From Bradyrhizobium erythrophlei (GTDB lineage: Bacteria > Pseudomonadota > Alphaproteobacteria > Rhizobiales > Xanthobacteraceae), in the NCBI RefSeq assembly GCF_900129505.1, contig NZ_LT670818.1:8837001-8901000 (forward strand): a DNA stretch of 64,000 bases, read 5' to 3'. The translations under genes and the position numbers were made by a program. Below the pieces are notes generated by a model. That model did not search any database and was not told the DNA's origin. It saw only the letters and a program-made list of their open reading frames with translations. Of the stretch, positions 25,473 to 33,457 are shown piece by piece (the stretch's first letter is position 1; every line of letters starts with the position of its first letter).

Positions 25473-25557
25473 CGGCACTGCGCATTTCTCGGGTATTCAC
25501 TGGCGGCAATCGGGCCAGCCTTGCCGGACTGGCCCAAAGAACAAGAAACGGACCCAC

Positions 25558-26775
25558 ATGACCGAGAAAGCGAAGATACGTAGCGTCGAACTGCTCGCCT
25601 GCGACGCAGGCTGGAGAAATTACCACTTCGTCAAGATCACCACCGAAGACGGCATCGTCGGCTGGAGCGAATTCGACGAGGGATTCGGCTCGCCGGGCGT
25701 CGGTGCGGCGATCCAGCGTCTCTCGGCGCGGGTGATCGGACAGAACGCCTTTGCACACGAGCGCATCTATGCCGAGCTTTTTTCAGCGACCCGCCCGGCA
25801 GCCGGCGGCGTTGTCGCCCAGGCGCTCGGCGCGATCGAAAACGCACTGCTCGATGCCAAGGCAAAACTGCTCGGAGTGCCCTGTTACGAATTGCTCGGCG
25901 GCAAGATCCGCGATCGCATCCGGGTCTACTGGTCGCATTGCGCGACCTGGCGCATCAACCATCCCGGCTGGTACAGGCCGGCGATTACAGATCTCGACGG
26001 CGTCAAGTCAATCGGCCGCGAAGTACGCGAAAAGAAATTCACCGCGCTGAAGACCAACATATTCACCTATGACGAAGGCAAGCCGAGGGGCTGGCGGCCC
26101 GGTTTTGGTTCGCCGTTCGAGCCGGAGATCAATGTCGACCGCAAGGTATTGCGCGATCTGCGCATGCATCTCGAAGCCATCCGCGATGGCGCAGGGCCCG
26201 ATGTCGACATCCTGCTCGACCTCAATTTCAACGCCAAGACGGAAGGCTACCTGAAGATCCTGCGCGCCATCGCCGACCTCGACATGTTCTGGATCGAGAT
26301 CGACAGCTTCAATCCGGAAGCGCTCGGCTATATCAGGCGTCAAAGTCCGCATCCCGTCTCGTCCTGCGAGACGCTGCTGGGCTTGCGCGAATTCCTGCCC
26401 TATTTCCGCGAACAGGCGATGGACGTCGCCATCATCGACACGCCCTGGAACGGCGTCTGGCAATCGATGAAGATCGCCGCCAGCGCCGAGGCGCACGAGG
26501 TCAACGTCGCGCCACATAATTTCTACGGCCACCTCTGTACCATGATGAATGCCCATTTCAGCGCGGCGGTGCCGAATTTGCGGATCATGGAGACCGACAT
26601 CGACCGGCTGGCCTGGGATCACGAGCTCTTCACCCATCTGCCAGAGATCAAGGATGGCTATCTCGTGATGTCGGACCGGCCCGGCTGGGGCACGGAGCCC
26701 AACGAAGAGGGTCTGCATGCGCATCCGCCCAAGAGCGTCGGCGGACTGCTAAATTATGGGCAGAAAGCTCAGTAA
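25558..26775 (+). CDS. Mandelate racemase / muconate lactonizing enzyme family protein
   Basis: 405 residues of the enolase superfamily. Metal ligands read as Asp221 (LLDLNFN), Glu247 (FWIEIDS) and Glu271 (SSCETLL); Lys165 (TALKTN) lies where the family has an acid-base Lys. The capping domain is N-terminal (EDGIVGWSEFDEGFGSPG), and a His/Asp pair may be supplied by IIDTPWNGV and NVAPHNFYGHL. Likely a sugar-acid dehydratase or racemase, exact substrate unknown. Start at 25558 fits the domain; the frame is open upstream within the dioxygenase gene. Probably an operon with the dioxygenase. Confidence 0.93.
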   Translation: MTEKAKIRSVELLACDAGWRNYHFVKITTEDGIVGWSEFDEGFGSPGVGAAIQRLSARVIGQNAFAHERIYAELFSATRPAAGGVVAQALGAIENALLDAKAKLLGVPCYELLGGKIRDRIRVYWSHCATWRINHPGWYRPAITDLDGVKSIGREVREKKFTALKTNIFTYDEGKPRGWRPGFGSPFEPEINVDRKVLRDLRMHLEAIRDGAGPDVDILLDLNFNAKTEGYLKILRAIADLDMFWIEIDSFNPEALGYIRRQSPHPVSSCETLLGLREFLPYFREQAMDVAIIDTPWNGVWQSMKIAASAEAHEVNVAPHNFYGHLCTMMNAHFSAAVPNLRIMETDIDRLAWDHELFTHLPEIKDGYLVMSDRPGWGTEPNEEGLHAHPPKSVGGLLNYGQKAQ

Positions 26776-26957
26776 GAGAGGGCTTGTTACGCGGCGGAGT
26801 TGGTCGAGTAATTCGGCCAGCGACGTTCCGGGCAAAATCGCAATTTCGCGTTACCGGCGGGTGTCGCGCGGTTTCGCCGCAAATCGAACATTGCGGCACC
26901 GCAGAACGAAACTGCCGAGCGGGAGTTGTCTCGCCGTAAAGCGAGACACGGGAGAAC

Positions 26958-27725
26958 ATGCCAGAATCGTTCAATAAGGTTCCCGAGGTCACGCTCGCCT
27001 TCTGGATCATTAAAATCGCGGCGACGACTCTGGGCGAAACCGGTGGCGATACCGTCACCATGACGCTCAACTGGGGCTATCTGGCCGGAACTGCGCTGTT
27101 CCTCGCCGCATTGGTGCTGTTGGTCAGTCTGCAAATCGCGGCGAAGAGGTTTCATCCGTTTCTTTACTGGGCGACCATCATCGCCTCGACTACGTTCGGC
27201 ACCACCATGGCGGATTTCGCCGACCGATCGCTGGGGATCGGCTACGCCGGCGGCGCCTCGCTGCTGCTGGTGCTTCTCCTCGCCACGCTCGGCCTCTGGT
27301 ATCGATCATCGGGCTCGATCTCTGTCGACACCGTCAGCGCGCCGAAGGTCGAGATGTTCTACTGGGCCGCCATCACCTTCTCGCAAACGCTCGGGACCGC
27401 GCTCGGTGACTGGATGGCCGATTCAACCGGCCTCGGATATGAAGGCGGCGCGCTGGTCTTCGGGGTCGCATTGGCGATTGTCGCTGTGGGCTATTACCGG
27501 ACCAATGTCTCGCGGGTCACCCTGTTCTGGGCGGCCTTCATTCTGACCCGGCCGCTGGGCGCGACCGTCGGCGATTTTCTCGACAAGCCGGTCAGCAACG
27601 GGGGATTGGCACTGAGCCGGCCGCTGGCCTCGGCGGTTCTCGCGATCTTTATCCTGGGCTGTCTTCTCGTTCTGCCGCAGCGTGCCGGCTCGCATCCGGC
27701 CCGAGCGGAAGCCGCGGGTGAATAG
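26958..27725 (+). CDS. COG4705-type membrane protein with fourfold internal repeat
   Basis: 255 residues, about eight hydrophobic helices. The same short motif recurs four times: TTLGETGGD (23-31), TTFGTTMAD, QTLGTALGD and RPLGATVGD, each followed by a helix and, in two copies, GxGYxGG. This matches a family of uncharacterised membrane-anchored proteins common in alphaproteobacteria. The repeated TLGxxxGD helices suggest a pseudo-symmetric pore or transporter; no substrate is known. GGGAG lies just before the ATG. Confidence 0.8.
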   Translation: MPESFNKVPEVTLAFWIIKIAATTLGETGGDTVTMTLNWGYLAGTALFLAALVLLVSLQIAAKRFHPFLYWATIIASTTFGTTMADFADRSLGIGYAGGASLLLVLLLATLGLWYRSSGSISVDTVSAPKVEMFYWAAITFSQTLGTALGDWMADSTGLGYEGGALVFGVALAIVAVGYYRTNVSRVTLFWAAFILTRPLGATVGDFLDKPVSNGGLALSRPLASAVLAIFILGCLLVLPQRAGSHPARAEAAGE

Positions 27726-27893
27726 TGCGACTCATTTTACAACAATTTTCTGAAAATCACGCAGCCCGCCTCAACCGAAGTCAAATACGTTTGCGCTGAA
27801 ATGGAACAATCGAAGATTACACATTCGGCAGCGTGGCAATGGCATCGAAACCAATTGTCCCGCCTGCACCTTCATCCCGATGCGGAGGGTCCG

Positions 27894-28079
27894 ATGTATC
27901 TTGCGGCTGTGGTTCTGGCCATCTCGTCTGCGGTGTTCTACGCCGCCGGCCAACATGAGATCGGCAGTTTAGGCTCGGATGTGTGCCGATATGGCGACAC
28001 TTTCTGTGACAACCCTACTTGGGTTTTGGTCGGCGCCGGTCTCGCGGCGGTGTGGGGAAAGTTGGTCAGCGTCCGCTGA
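27894..28079 (+). CDS. Small membrane protein (61 aa)
   Basis: ATG at 27894 with a strong GGAGGG five bases upstream. Two hydrophobic helices (YLAAVVLAISSAVFYAAG and PTWVLVGAGLAAVWGKLV) flank a polar loop with two Cys (DVCRYGDTFCDN) that could form a disulfide on the outside. The frame is open 93 nt further upstream but the Shine-Dalgarno decides the start. Function unknown. Confidence 0.65.
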   Translation: MYLAAVVLAISSAVFYAAGQHEIGSLGSDVCRYGDTFCDNPTWVLVGAGLAAVWGKLVSVR

Positions 28080-28235
28080 GACGGTCCAGCCGAGAAGCTC
28101 AAGCGGACCCTCGCGCAACCCACACCACCTTGTTCCCACCGTCAGGGAACTGGCCACGCGGACAATGATCTGGCGCAAAAACGTCGTCGCCATGCCGTAA
28201 CGCACCCGCGGCCTTGTCCCACACACGATCGAAGG

Positions 28236-28259
28236 GCCCGCCTGACGGCGGGCTTTTTT
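28236..28259 (+). terminator. Rho-independent terminator
   Basis: Seven-bp perfect GC stem (GCCCGCC/GGCGGGC), TGAC loop, then six T. It ends plus-strand transcription from the small membrane protein gene and insulates the efflux operon. Confidence 0.8.
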
Positions 28260-28415
28260 GTTGGTCGCTCGGCGGGCCCTCTACGCGCCCTCTCGACGGT
28301 CTCCGCGGTTCGGAACCTCCAAGTGCCCCGGATTTGGCTCCACTCATCGACATGCCGAAAAAGCCGGGCTGGCATGAAGCCGGCGCCAGAGGAGGCTCTT
28401 GAAGCATTTGCAAGG

Positions 28416-28442
28416 AAGCTTATTATAAGCTAGCTTATTATG
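28416..28442 (+). promoter_or_regulatory. Candidate MarR operator
   Basis: A perfect 14-bp palindrome ATAAGCTAGCTTAT at 28425-28438, flanked by AAGCTTATT and TATGAGG so that AGCTTATTAT occurs twice. It lies 12 bp before the MarR start codon, where an autorepressor would block the promoter of the marR-hlyD-mfs operon. Inference from position and symmetry. Confidence 0.55.
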
Positions 28443-28450
28443 AGGTTCCA

Positions 28451-28921
28451 ATGGAAGATCACTCACCCACGCTCGGCTTCCTGCTGCATGACGTGGCCCG
28501 GCTTCTCAAGCGAAGGTTCGAGCAGAACGCGAGAGGCACCGGGCTGACCCGGTCGCAATGGCAGGTGCTGGCGCTGCTCGCCCAGAACGAGGGTATTCAC
28601 CAGGGCAAGCTGGCGGAACTGCTCGATATCGAGGCGATCACGCTTGGCCGCATCGTCGACAAGCTGGAGACACAGGGCCTGATCGAACGCCGTCCGCATC
28701 CTTCGGACCGCCGGATCTGGCTGCTTCATCTCACCGAGGCTGCCCAGCCGAAACTGACGCAGCTCCGTCAACTCGGCGAAATCACACGCGGCGAGGCGCT
28801 GGCCGGCACGACCGAGCCAGACCGGGAGTGCCTGTTGAAGACCCTGCGTATCCTGAAAGCAAATCTGACGGACCCATGCGATTCGCCGGTTGCAGAACAA
28901 AAGAGGGCGAACCATGGCTAA
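28451..28921 (+). CDS. MarR family transcriptional regulator
   Basis: 156 residues, winged-helix MarR fold: helix-turn-helix LTRSQWQVLALLAQNEGIHQGKLAEL with recognition helix around AITLGRIVDKLETQGLIERR, and the wing SDRRIWLLHLTEAA. Probably a repressor that releases DNA on binding a phenolic or drug-like ligand. It is the first gene of an operon with an EmrAB-type pump; its stop overlaps the next start by 8 nt. A palindrome directly upstream is the likely operator. Confidence 0.93.
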   Translation: MEDHSPTLGFLLHDVARLLKRRFEQNARGTGLTRSQWQVLALLAQNEGIHQGKLAELLDIEAITLGRIVDKLETQGLIERRPHPSDRRIWLLHLTEAAQPKLTQLRQLGEITRGEALAGTTEPDRECLLKTLRILKANLTDPCDSPVAEQKRANHG

Positions 28922-30191
28922 TTCAAACGATACCGACCGCGCCGCCGCGCGCGTGACCGATGCAAACATTCATCGGCTGGCACGAATCCCGTCGCCGGCT
29001 GGCGATCAGGGCGATGCAGCGGAGGCTGCCAAGGCCGACACCAAACAACGGCAGCCGCAGGATCGCAAACCCGAGCCGGTCCCTCCGCTGCCGCCGCGCG
29101 GTAACGAACGTCCGTCGGGCCGCCAGACGTCGAAAAAATCCTTGCGGCGGCCGCTGCTGTTCGCGCTGTTGCCGCTCGCCCTTGTCGTCGGCGGATATTT
29201 CTACGTCACCGGCGGCGCCGTCATGTCGACCGACAATGCTTACGTCCAGGCCGACATGGTCGGCGTGTCCACCGACGTTTCCGGCCTCATCAGCGAGGTT
29301 GATGTCCACGACAACCAACAGGTCGCGAAGGGCCAGGTCCTGTTCAAGCTCGATCCGCAACAGTTCCAGCTCGCACTTGACCGAACCAATGCGCAGCTCG
29401 CCAGCACCGGAGACGATCTCCGCGCGCTGCAGGCGAGTTACCGCAACATGCAGGCCCAGATCGATCAGGCGCAGAAAGACGTCGACTTCAACATGGTCAA
29501 CTTCCAACGCCAGGAGCAGCTGATCGCCAACAATTTCACCCCCAAGGCGACCTACGACGCAGCCAAGAACACGCTGCAGGGCGCGCAGCAAAAGCTCGCC
29601 TCGCTGCAGCAGCAGCTCGCCGGCCTCGCCGCCAATCTGAACGGCGATCCCAACGCGCCGGTCGAAAATCATCCCAAGTACAAGGACGCGCTGGCCGCGC
29701 GCGACGAGGCGGCACGCCAGCTTGCGCATTCGGTCGTCCACGCCCCCTTCGCCGGTATCGTGACCAACGTGCCGTCGTTGCAGCCCGGCCAGTATCTCGC
29801 CGCGTCTGCCACCGCCTTCAACATCGTCTCGACCGACCACGTCTGGGTCCAGGCCAGCCCGAAAGAAACCGAGCTGACCTATGTCCGGCCGGGACAGCAG
29901 GTGACCGTCGAGGTCGACACCTATCCCGGACAACAATGGACCGGCACGGTCGACAGCATCAGCCCGGCCTCGGCGTCGAGCTTCTCGCTGCTGCCGGCGG
30001 AGAATACCAGCGGCAACTGGGTCAAGGTGGTGCAGCGGATCCCGATGCGGGTCAGCGTCGGCAACGCACCCGGCAAGCCGCAGCTGCGCGTCGGCATGAG
30101 CGTCGAGCTGAGCGTCAATACCGGTCACGAGCGCGGCCTCCCGGGTTTCCTGACGGGATGGTTCAGCACACCGAGTGCAGCTCATGAGTGA
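28914..30191 (+). CDS. HlyD/EmrA family membrane-fusion protein
   Basis: 425 residues. A disordered, Pro-rich cytoplasmic start, one membrane helix (LLFALLPLALVVGGYFYV, near 80-97), then the periplasmic adaptor: lipoyl half VSGLISEVDVHDNQQVAKGQVLFKLD, a long Gln/Ala-rich coiled-coil hairpin, the second lipoyl half VVHAPFAGIVTNV, and a beta-barrel domain. Works with the MFS pump encoded next to span the periplasm. I start at 28914 (AGAGGG upstream). The N-terminal extension of about 75 residues is longer than in E. coli EmrA. Confidence 0.92.
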   Translation: MANSNDTDRAAARVTDANIHRLARIPSPAGDQGDAAEAAKADTKQRQPQDRKPEPVPPLPPRGNERPSGRQTSKKSLRRPLLFALLPLALVVGGYFYVTGGAVMSTDNAYVQADMVGVSTDVSGLISEVDVHDNQQVAKGQVLFKLDPQQFQLALDRTNAQLASTGDDLRALQASYRNMQAQIDQAQKDVDFNMVNFQRQEQLIANNFTPKATYDAAKNTLQGAQQKLASLQQQLAGLAANLNGDPNAPVENHPKYKDALAARDEAARQLAHSVVHAPFAGIVTNVPSLQPGQYLAASATAFNIVSTDHVWVQASPKETELTYVRPGQQVTVEVDTYPGQQWTGTVDSISPASASSFSLLPAENTSGNWVKVVQRIPMRVSVGNAPGKPQLRVGMSVELSVNTGHERGLPGFLTGWFSTPSAAHE

Positions 30192-31722
30192 CGAAGCCAC
30201 CGCCCCGCAGGCGATCAACCGCCCTGCGATCACGGCCTGCATCATCCTCGCCGTCATCATGCAGGCGCTGGACACGACGATCGCCAACGTCGCGCTGCCC
30301 TATATGCAGGGCAGCGTCTCGGCGAGCGCCGACCAGATCAACTGGGTTTTGACCTCCTATATCGTCGCGGCCGCCATCATGACGCCGCCGTCGGCCTTCC
30401 TCGCCAACCGGTTCGGGCGCCAGCGCGTGCTGATGGTCGCGATCGGAGGCTTCGTGCTGGCATCGGTGCTGTGCGGCATCGCCCAGTCGCTGTTCGAGAT
30501 CGTCGCCTTCCGCCTGATGCAGGGCTTTTTCGGCGCGGCGCTGGTTCCGATCGCGCAATCGATCCTGCTCGACATCTACACCCCGGAAGAACGCGGCTCG
30601 GCGATGGCGCTGTTCGGCATATCCGTCATGGTCGGGCCGGTGCTCGGGCCGGTCATCGGCGGCTATCTGACGGATCAGTTCAGCTGGCGGTGGGTGTTCT
30701 ATATCAACGTGCCGATCGGCGCGGTGGCCTTTGCCGGCATCTGGTTTTTCCTGAGAGAGAGCAAGATCGCCGCCGCGGCGAAACTGGACTGGCTCGGATT
30801 CGGCAGTCTCAGCGTCGCCATCGCCGCGATGCAGGTTTTTCTCGACCGCGGCGCGCAACTCGACTGGTTCTCCTCGTTCGAGATCCTGCTCGAGGCGGCG
30901 GTCTGCGTCTCGGCATTCTACATCTTTCTGGTGCACACGTTCACAGCCGAGAATTCCTTCGTGAACCCGAAATTGTTCCTGGACCGAAATTTCACGGTCG
31001 GGATGCTGTTCATCTTCATCGTCGGCATCACCTATCTGGCGTCGATGGCGCTGCTCACGCCCTACCTGCAGACACTGATGGGTTATCCCGTCGTCACCGC
31101 CGGACTGGTGATGGGTCCGCGGGGATTGGGCACGATGGCCTGCATGTTCCTGGTTGGCCGTCTGATCGGCAAGGTCGATACGCGGATCCTGCTGATGATC
31201 GGCCTGTTGCTCACGGCATGGGCGATGTACGACATGACCGGCTGGAACCAGAACGTCTCGCAATGGACCATCGCCGTCACCGGCTTCATCCAGGGCGCGG
31301 GACTCGGCTTTCTGTTCGTGCCGCTCACCACGGTCACATTCGCGACCCTGGCGCCGTCGCAGCGCGCCGAGGCCACCGGCCTCTATAATCTTTCGCGCAA
31401 TGTCGGTTCCAGCGTCGGCATTTCGGTCGTGTCCTATCTCTTGATCCGGAACGGCCAGATCAACCACGCCACCATCGCGAGCAACGTCACGGCGACCAAT
31501 CATGCCTTCAACAACAGCGCCGTGCTGCACGCGGTGAGTCCGTGGACCGCCGGCGGACGCGCCGCGCTCGATCAGGTCATCCAGATGCAGGCGTCCATCA
31601 TCAGCTATATCGACGATTTCAAGCTGATGATGATCCTGTCGCTGGCCGCCATCCCCCTGGTGCTGCTGCTGCGCCGGGCCGAAACCGCCGGCGCCGACGA
31701 TCATGCGATGGTGATGGAATGA
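30184..31722 (+). CDS. DHA2 family MFS multidrug efflux pump (EmrB type)
   Basis: 512 residues with 14 helices, as in the DHA2 drug:H+ antiporters. Visible motifs: LDTTIANVALP (motif D1, helix 1), NWVLTSYIVAAAIMTPPSAFLANRFGRQR (motif A) and GPVLGPVIGGYL (motif C). It would export hydrophobic toxins through the HlyD partner. ATG at 30184 overlaps the end of the hlyD gene by 8 nt. The outer-membrane TolC-type partner is not in this operon. Likely induced by release of the MarR repressor. Confidence 0.94.
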   Translation: MSDEATAPQAINRPAITACIILAVIMQALDTTIANVALPYMQGSVSASADQINWVLTSYIVAAAIMTPPSAFLANRFGRQRVLMVAIGGFVLASVLCGIAQSLFEIVAFRLMQGFFGAALVPIAQSILLDIYTPEERGSAMALFGISVMVGPVLGPVIGGYLTDQFSWRWVFYINVPIGAVAFAGIWFFLRESKIAAAAKLDWLGFGSLSVAIAAMQVFLDRGAQLDWFSSFEILLEAAVCVSAFYIFLVHTFTAENSFVNPKLFLDRNFTVGMLFIFIVGITYLASMALLTPYLQTLMGYPVVTAGLVMGPRGLGTMACMFLVGRLIGKVDTRILLMIGLLLTAWAMYDMTGWNQNVSQWTIAVTGFIQGAGLGFLFVPLTTVTFATLAPSQRAEATGLYNLSRNVGSSVGISVVSYLLIRNGQINHATIASNVTATNHAFNNSAVLHAVSPWTAGGRAALDQVIQMQASIISYIDDFKLMMILSLAAIPLVLLLRRAETAGADDHAMVME

Positions 31723-31749
31723 GGGACGGCTGAACCGCGCCAGCCTGAG

Positions 31750-32877
31750 CTATTCCGTTTCGTCGGCCGTCTCTTTTCTTGGGGCTGCCGGCGAATCCGC
31801 CCAGGCCGCCACGCAGCGTTCCAGGTCCTTCAAATTCTGCCGCATCTGCTCCAGCGAAAATCCGAGCGCGAAGAAACGCTCGGCCACATCCCCCGGCACA
31901 CCTCTTGTGAGTCCTTCGCTGCGCACCGCGGCGACTTCCGCGGCGTAATCGCGCAATACCGCCTGAACCGGTGAAATCGCCGGCGGAAGTGTTCCCTTCT
32001 GCAAGCTCGTGGCCGCGGCCCTCAGATATTCGGCGAAGGCGTCGCTGACGCGCTTGAGCGGCAAGGCCAGCCGCTGCTGCAGCTCGGCCGGCAACGGCAC
32101 CACGCTGGCGCGTCCGATCATCACGAGATCATGGCGCAGCCGCAGCACGGTTCGCAGCAGCGGGCCGGTATCGGGCCCGCTGGTGAGGCGCGCGGCGCGT
32201 TCTCGCTCCGCCTCGGCGCCGACCGCGTTCAACGCGACCAGCGCGGTGCCGATACCGTCCTGCAGATTGTGCAGCGCATCGTTGTCCCGGCCGCGGGTGA
32301 GACCGGACAACAACTCGTTGAGCGCGGACGCCATCAGCTCAAGCGCTCTTGCGGCGTTGGCGCGGACCTGGCTGTGCGCGCGCGACGGCAGCACCATAAA
32401 GGACACCAGCAGACCGGTCAGCGCGCCGACCGTGACTTCCAGCACGCGATCGATTGCCGAATCCAGCACATCGGCATGGTTCATGATCGGCAGCAGCAAT
32501 ACGATGATCGCCGTGACGGTTGCGACATTCAGGCTGGGATTGATGGCGGCGATGAACGCCAGCGGCGCCACCGCAAGCACCAGAACGGCGAGCAGCGCGC
32601 CCTCACCGTTGTGTGGAATCAGGATCGCGACCGCCGCGCCATAGAGCGCGCCGCCGACGGTGCCGATCAGATAGTCGCGCGTCGCCTTGAGCGAGCGCCC
32701 GACGCTCATCTGGGTGACGATGATGGACGTCAGCACCGCCCATAACGGCAGCTTGAGGCCCAGCGCCAGTGCGATCGCAAGCGCACCCATCGCCGCCACG
32801 GTGACGCGCAGGCCCAGGCCAAGCTCGACCTTTCGCGACAGCAGCCAGGCAGTGACGGTTTTGAAATAGGCGATCAA
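31750..32877 (-). CDS. FUSC family inner-membrane protein
   Basis: About 375 residues. N-terminal half: six hydrophobic helices (AMGALAIALALG, LPLWAVLTSIIVTQMSVGRSLKATRDYLIGTVGG); C-terminal half: a helical cytoplasmic domain. This is the FUSC pattern seen in aromatic-acid exporter AaeB and in YccS-like proteins. I propose the TTG at 32877 as start (AGGGAG just upstream, inside the end of the cytochrome gene); the frame is open 105 nt further up. Gap of 7 bp to the cytochrome gene, so it is probably the third gene of the SoxC operon. Confidence 0.75.
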   Translation of the reverse strand: MIAYFKTVTAWLLSRKVELGLGLRVTVAAMGALAIALALGLKLPLWAVLTSIIVTQMSVGRSLKATRDYLIGTVGGALYGAAVAILIPHNGEGALLAVLVLAVAPLAFIAAINPSLNVATVTAIIVLLLPIMNHADVLDSAIDRVLEVTVGALTGLLVSFMVLPSRAHSQVRANAARALELMASALNELLSGLTRGRDNDALHNLQDGIGTALVALNAVGAEAERERAARLTSGPDTGPLLRTVLRLRHDLVMIGRASVVPLPAELQQRLALPLKRVSDAFAEYLRAAATSLQKGTLPPAISPVQAVLRDYAAEVAAVRSEGLTRGVPGDVAERFFALGFSLEQMRQNLKDLERCVAAWADSPAAPRKETADETE

Positions 32878-32884
32878 GGTCTCC

Positions 32885-33457
32885 CTACTTGCTTGCGCCG
32901 CAATCCCTGATGCATTCCGGATTCCTGACGTCGGGCCGCGGGTCGCCGACGAACGTGTCGCGGTTCGGCATCTTGATCGCACTCAGTGCCTTGGCGTCAA
33001 GCGTTGCTTCGGCCGGCAGCAGGCCGTTCAGATTGAGAATATACGCGGAGACCGCATAGACATCGTCATTGCTGAGCGACTCCGGCGCATTCTGCGGCAT
33101 GGCGCGGCGGATGTAGTCGAACAGAGTCGGAGCGTAGGGCCAATAGCTGCCGACGGTGCGTATTGGCTTCTTTGACGCCAGCGTGCCCTGCCCGCCGGCC
33201 AGCTGGTCTCCGATGCCGCCCTCGCCCTTGGCGCCGTGGCAGGCCGAGCATTGCTGGTCGAATATCTCATGGCCGCGACTGACGCTGCCGCTGCCAGGCG
33301 GCAGGTTGTTGCCGTAACGATCGATGTCGATGTTCCAGCCGGCGATCTCCGCCGATGTCGCCGGCCGGCCGATGCCGTAGGGGCTTTGGGCCTGCGCCGA
33401 AGTAGCGATCGACAGCACGACGATGACCAGCACGGCGTAAAGCTCACGCATTCGCAT
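32885..33457 (-). CDS. soxD: Cytochrome c, SoxD-like partner of the sulfite/sulfane dehydrogenase
   Basis: 190 residues with a signal peptide ending SAQAQ. One heme site, CSACH near residue 71; the distal Met is probably in the AMPQNAP segment (near 119) or in KMPNRDTF. It overlaps the end of the soxC gene by 14 bp and must be translated with it. The Paracoccus SoxD has two hemes and is about twice as long; this single-heme form resembles the short partners found in many rhizobia. It would take electrons from the molybdenum subunit in the periplasm. Confidence 0.82.
   Translation of the reverse strand: MRMRELYAVLVIVVLSIATSAQAQSPYGIGRPATSAEIAGWNIDIDRYGNNLPPGSGSVSRGHEIFDQQCSACHGAKGEGGIGDQLAGGQGTLASKKPIRTVGSYWPYAPTLFDYIRRAMPQNAPESLSNDDVYAVSAYILNLNGLLPAEATLDAKALSAIKMPNRDTFVGDPRPDVRNPECIRDCGASK

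Larger units (their letters stand above)
28080..28450. other. 371-bp region before the MarR gene
   Basis: Holds a plus-strand terminator (28236-28259) and, at its right end, an AT-rich palindrome just before the MarR gene. Frames on the minus strand have no convincing start or domain. Confidence 0.6.

Noticed and set aside
28099..28413. Minus frames before the MarR gene
   Set aside because: They cross a terminator and show no domain or start signal.
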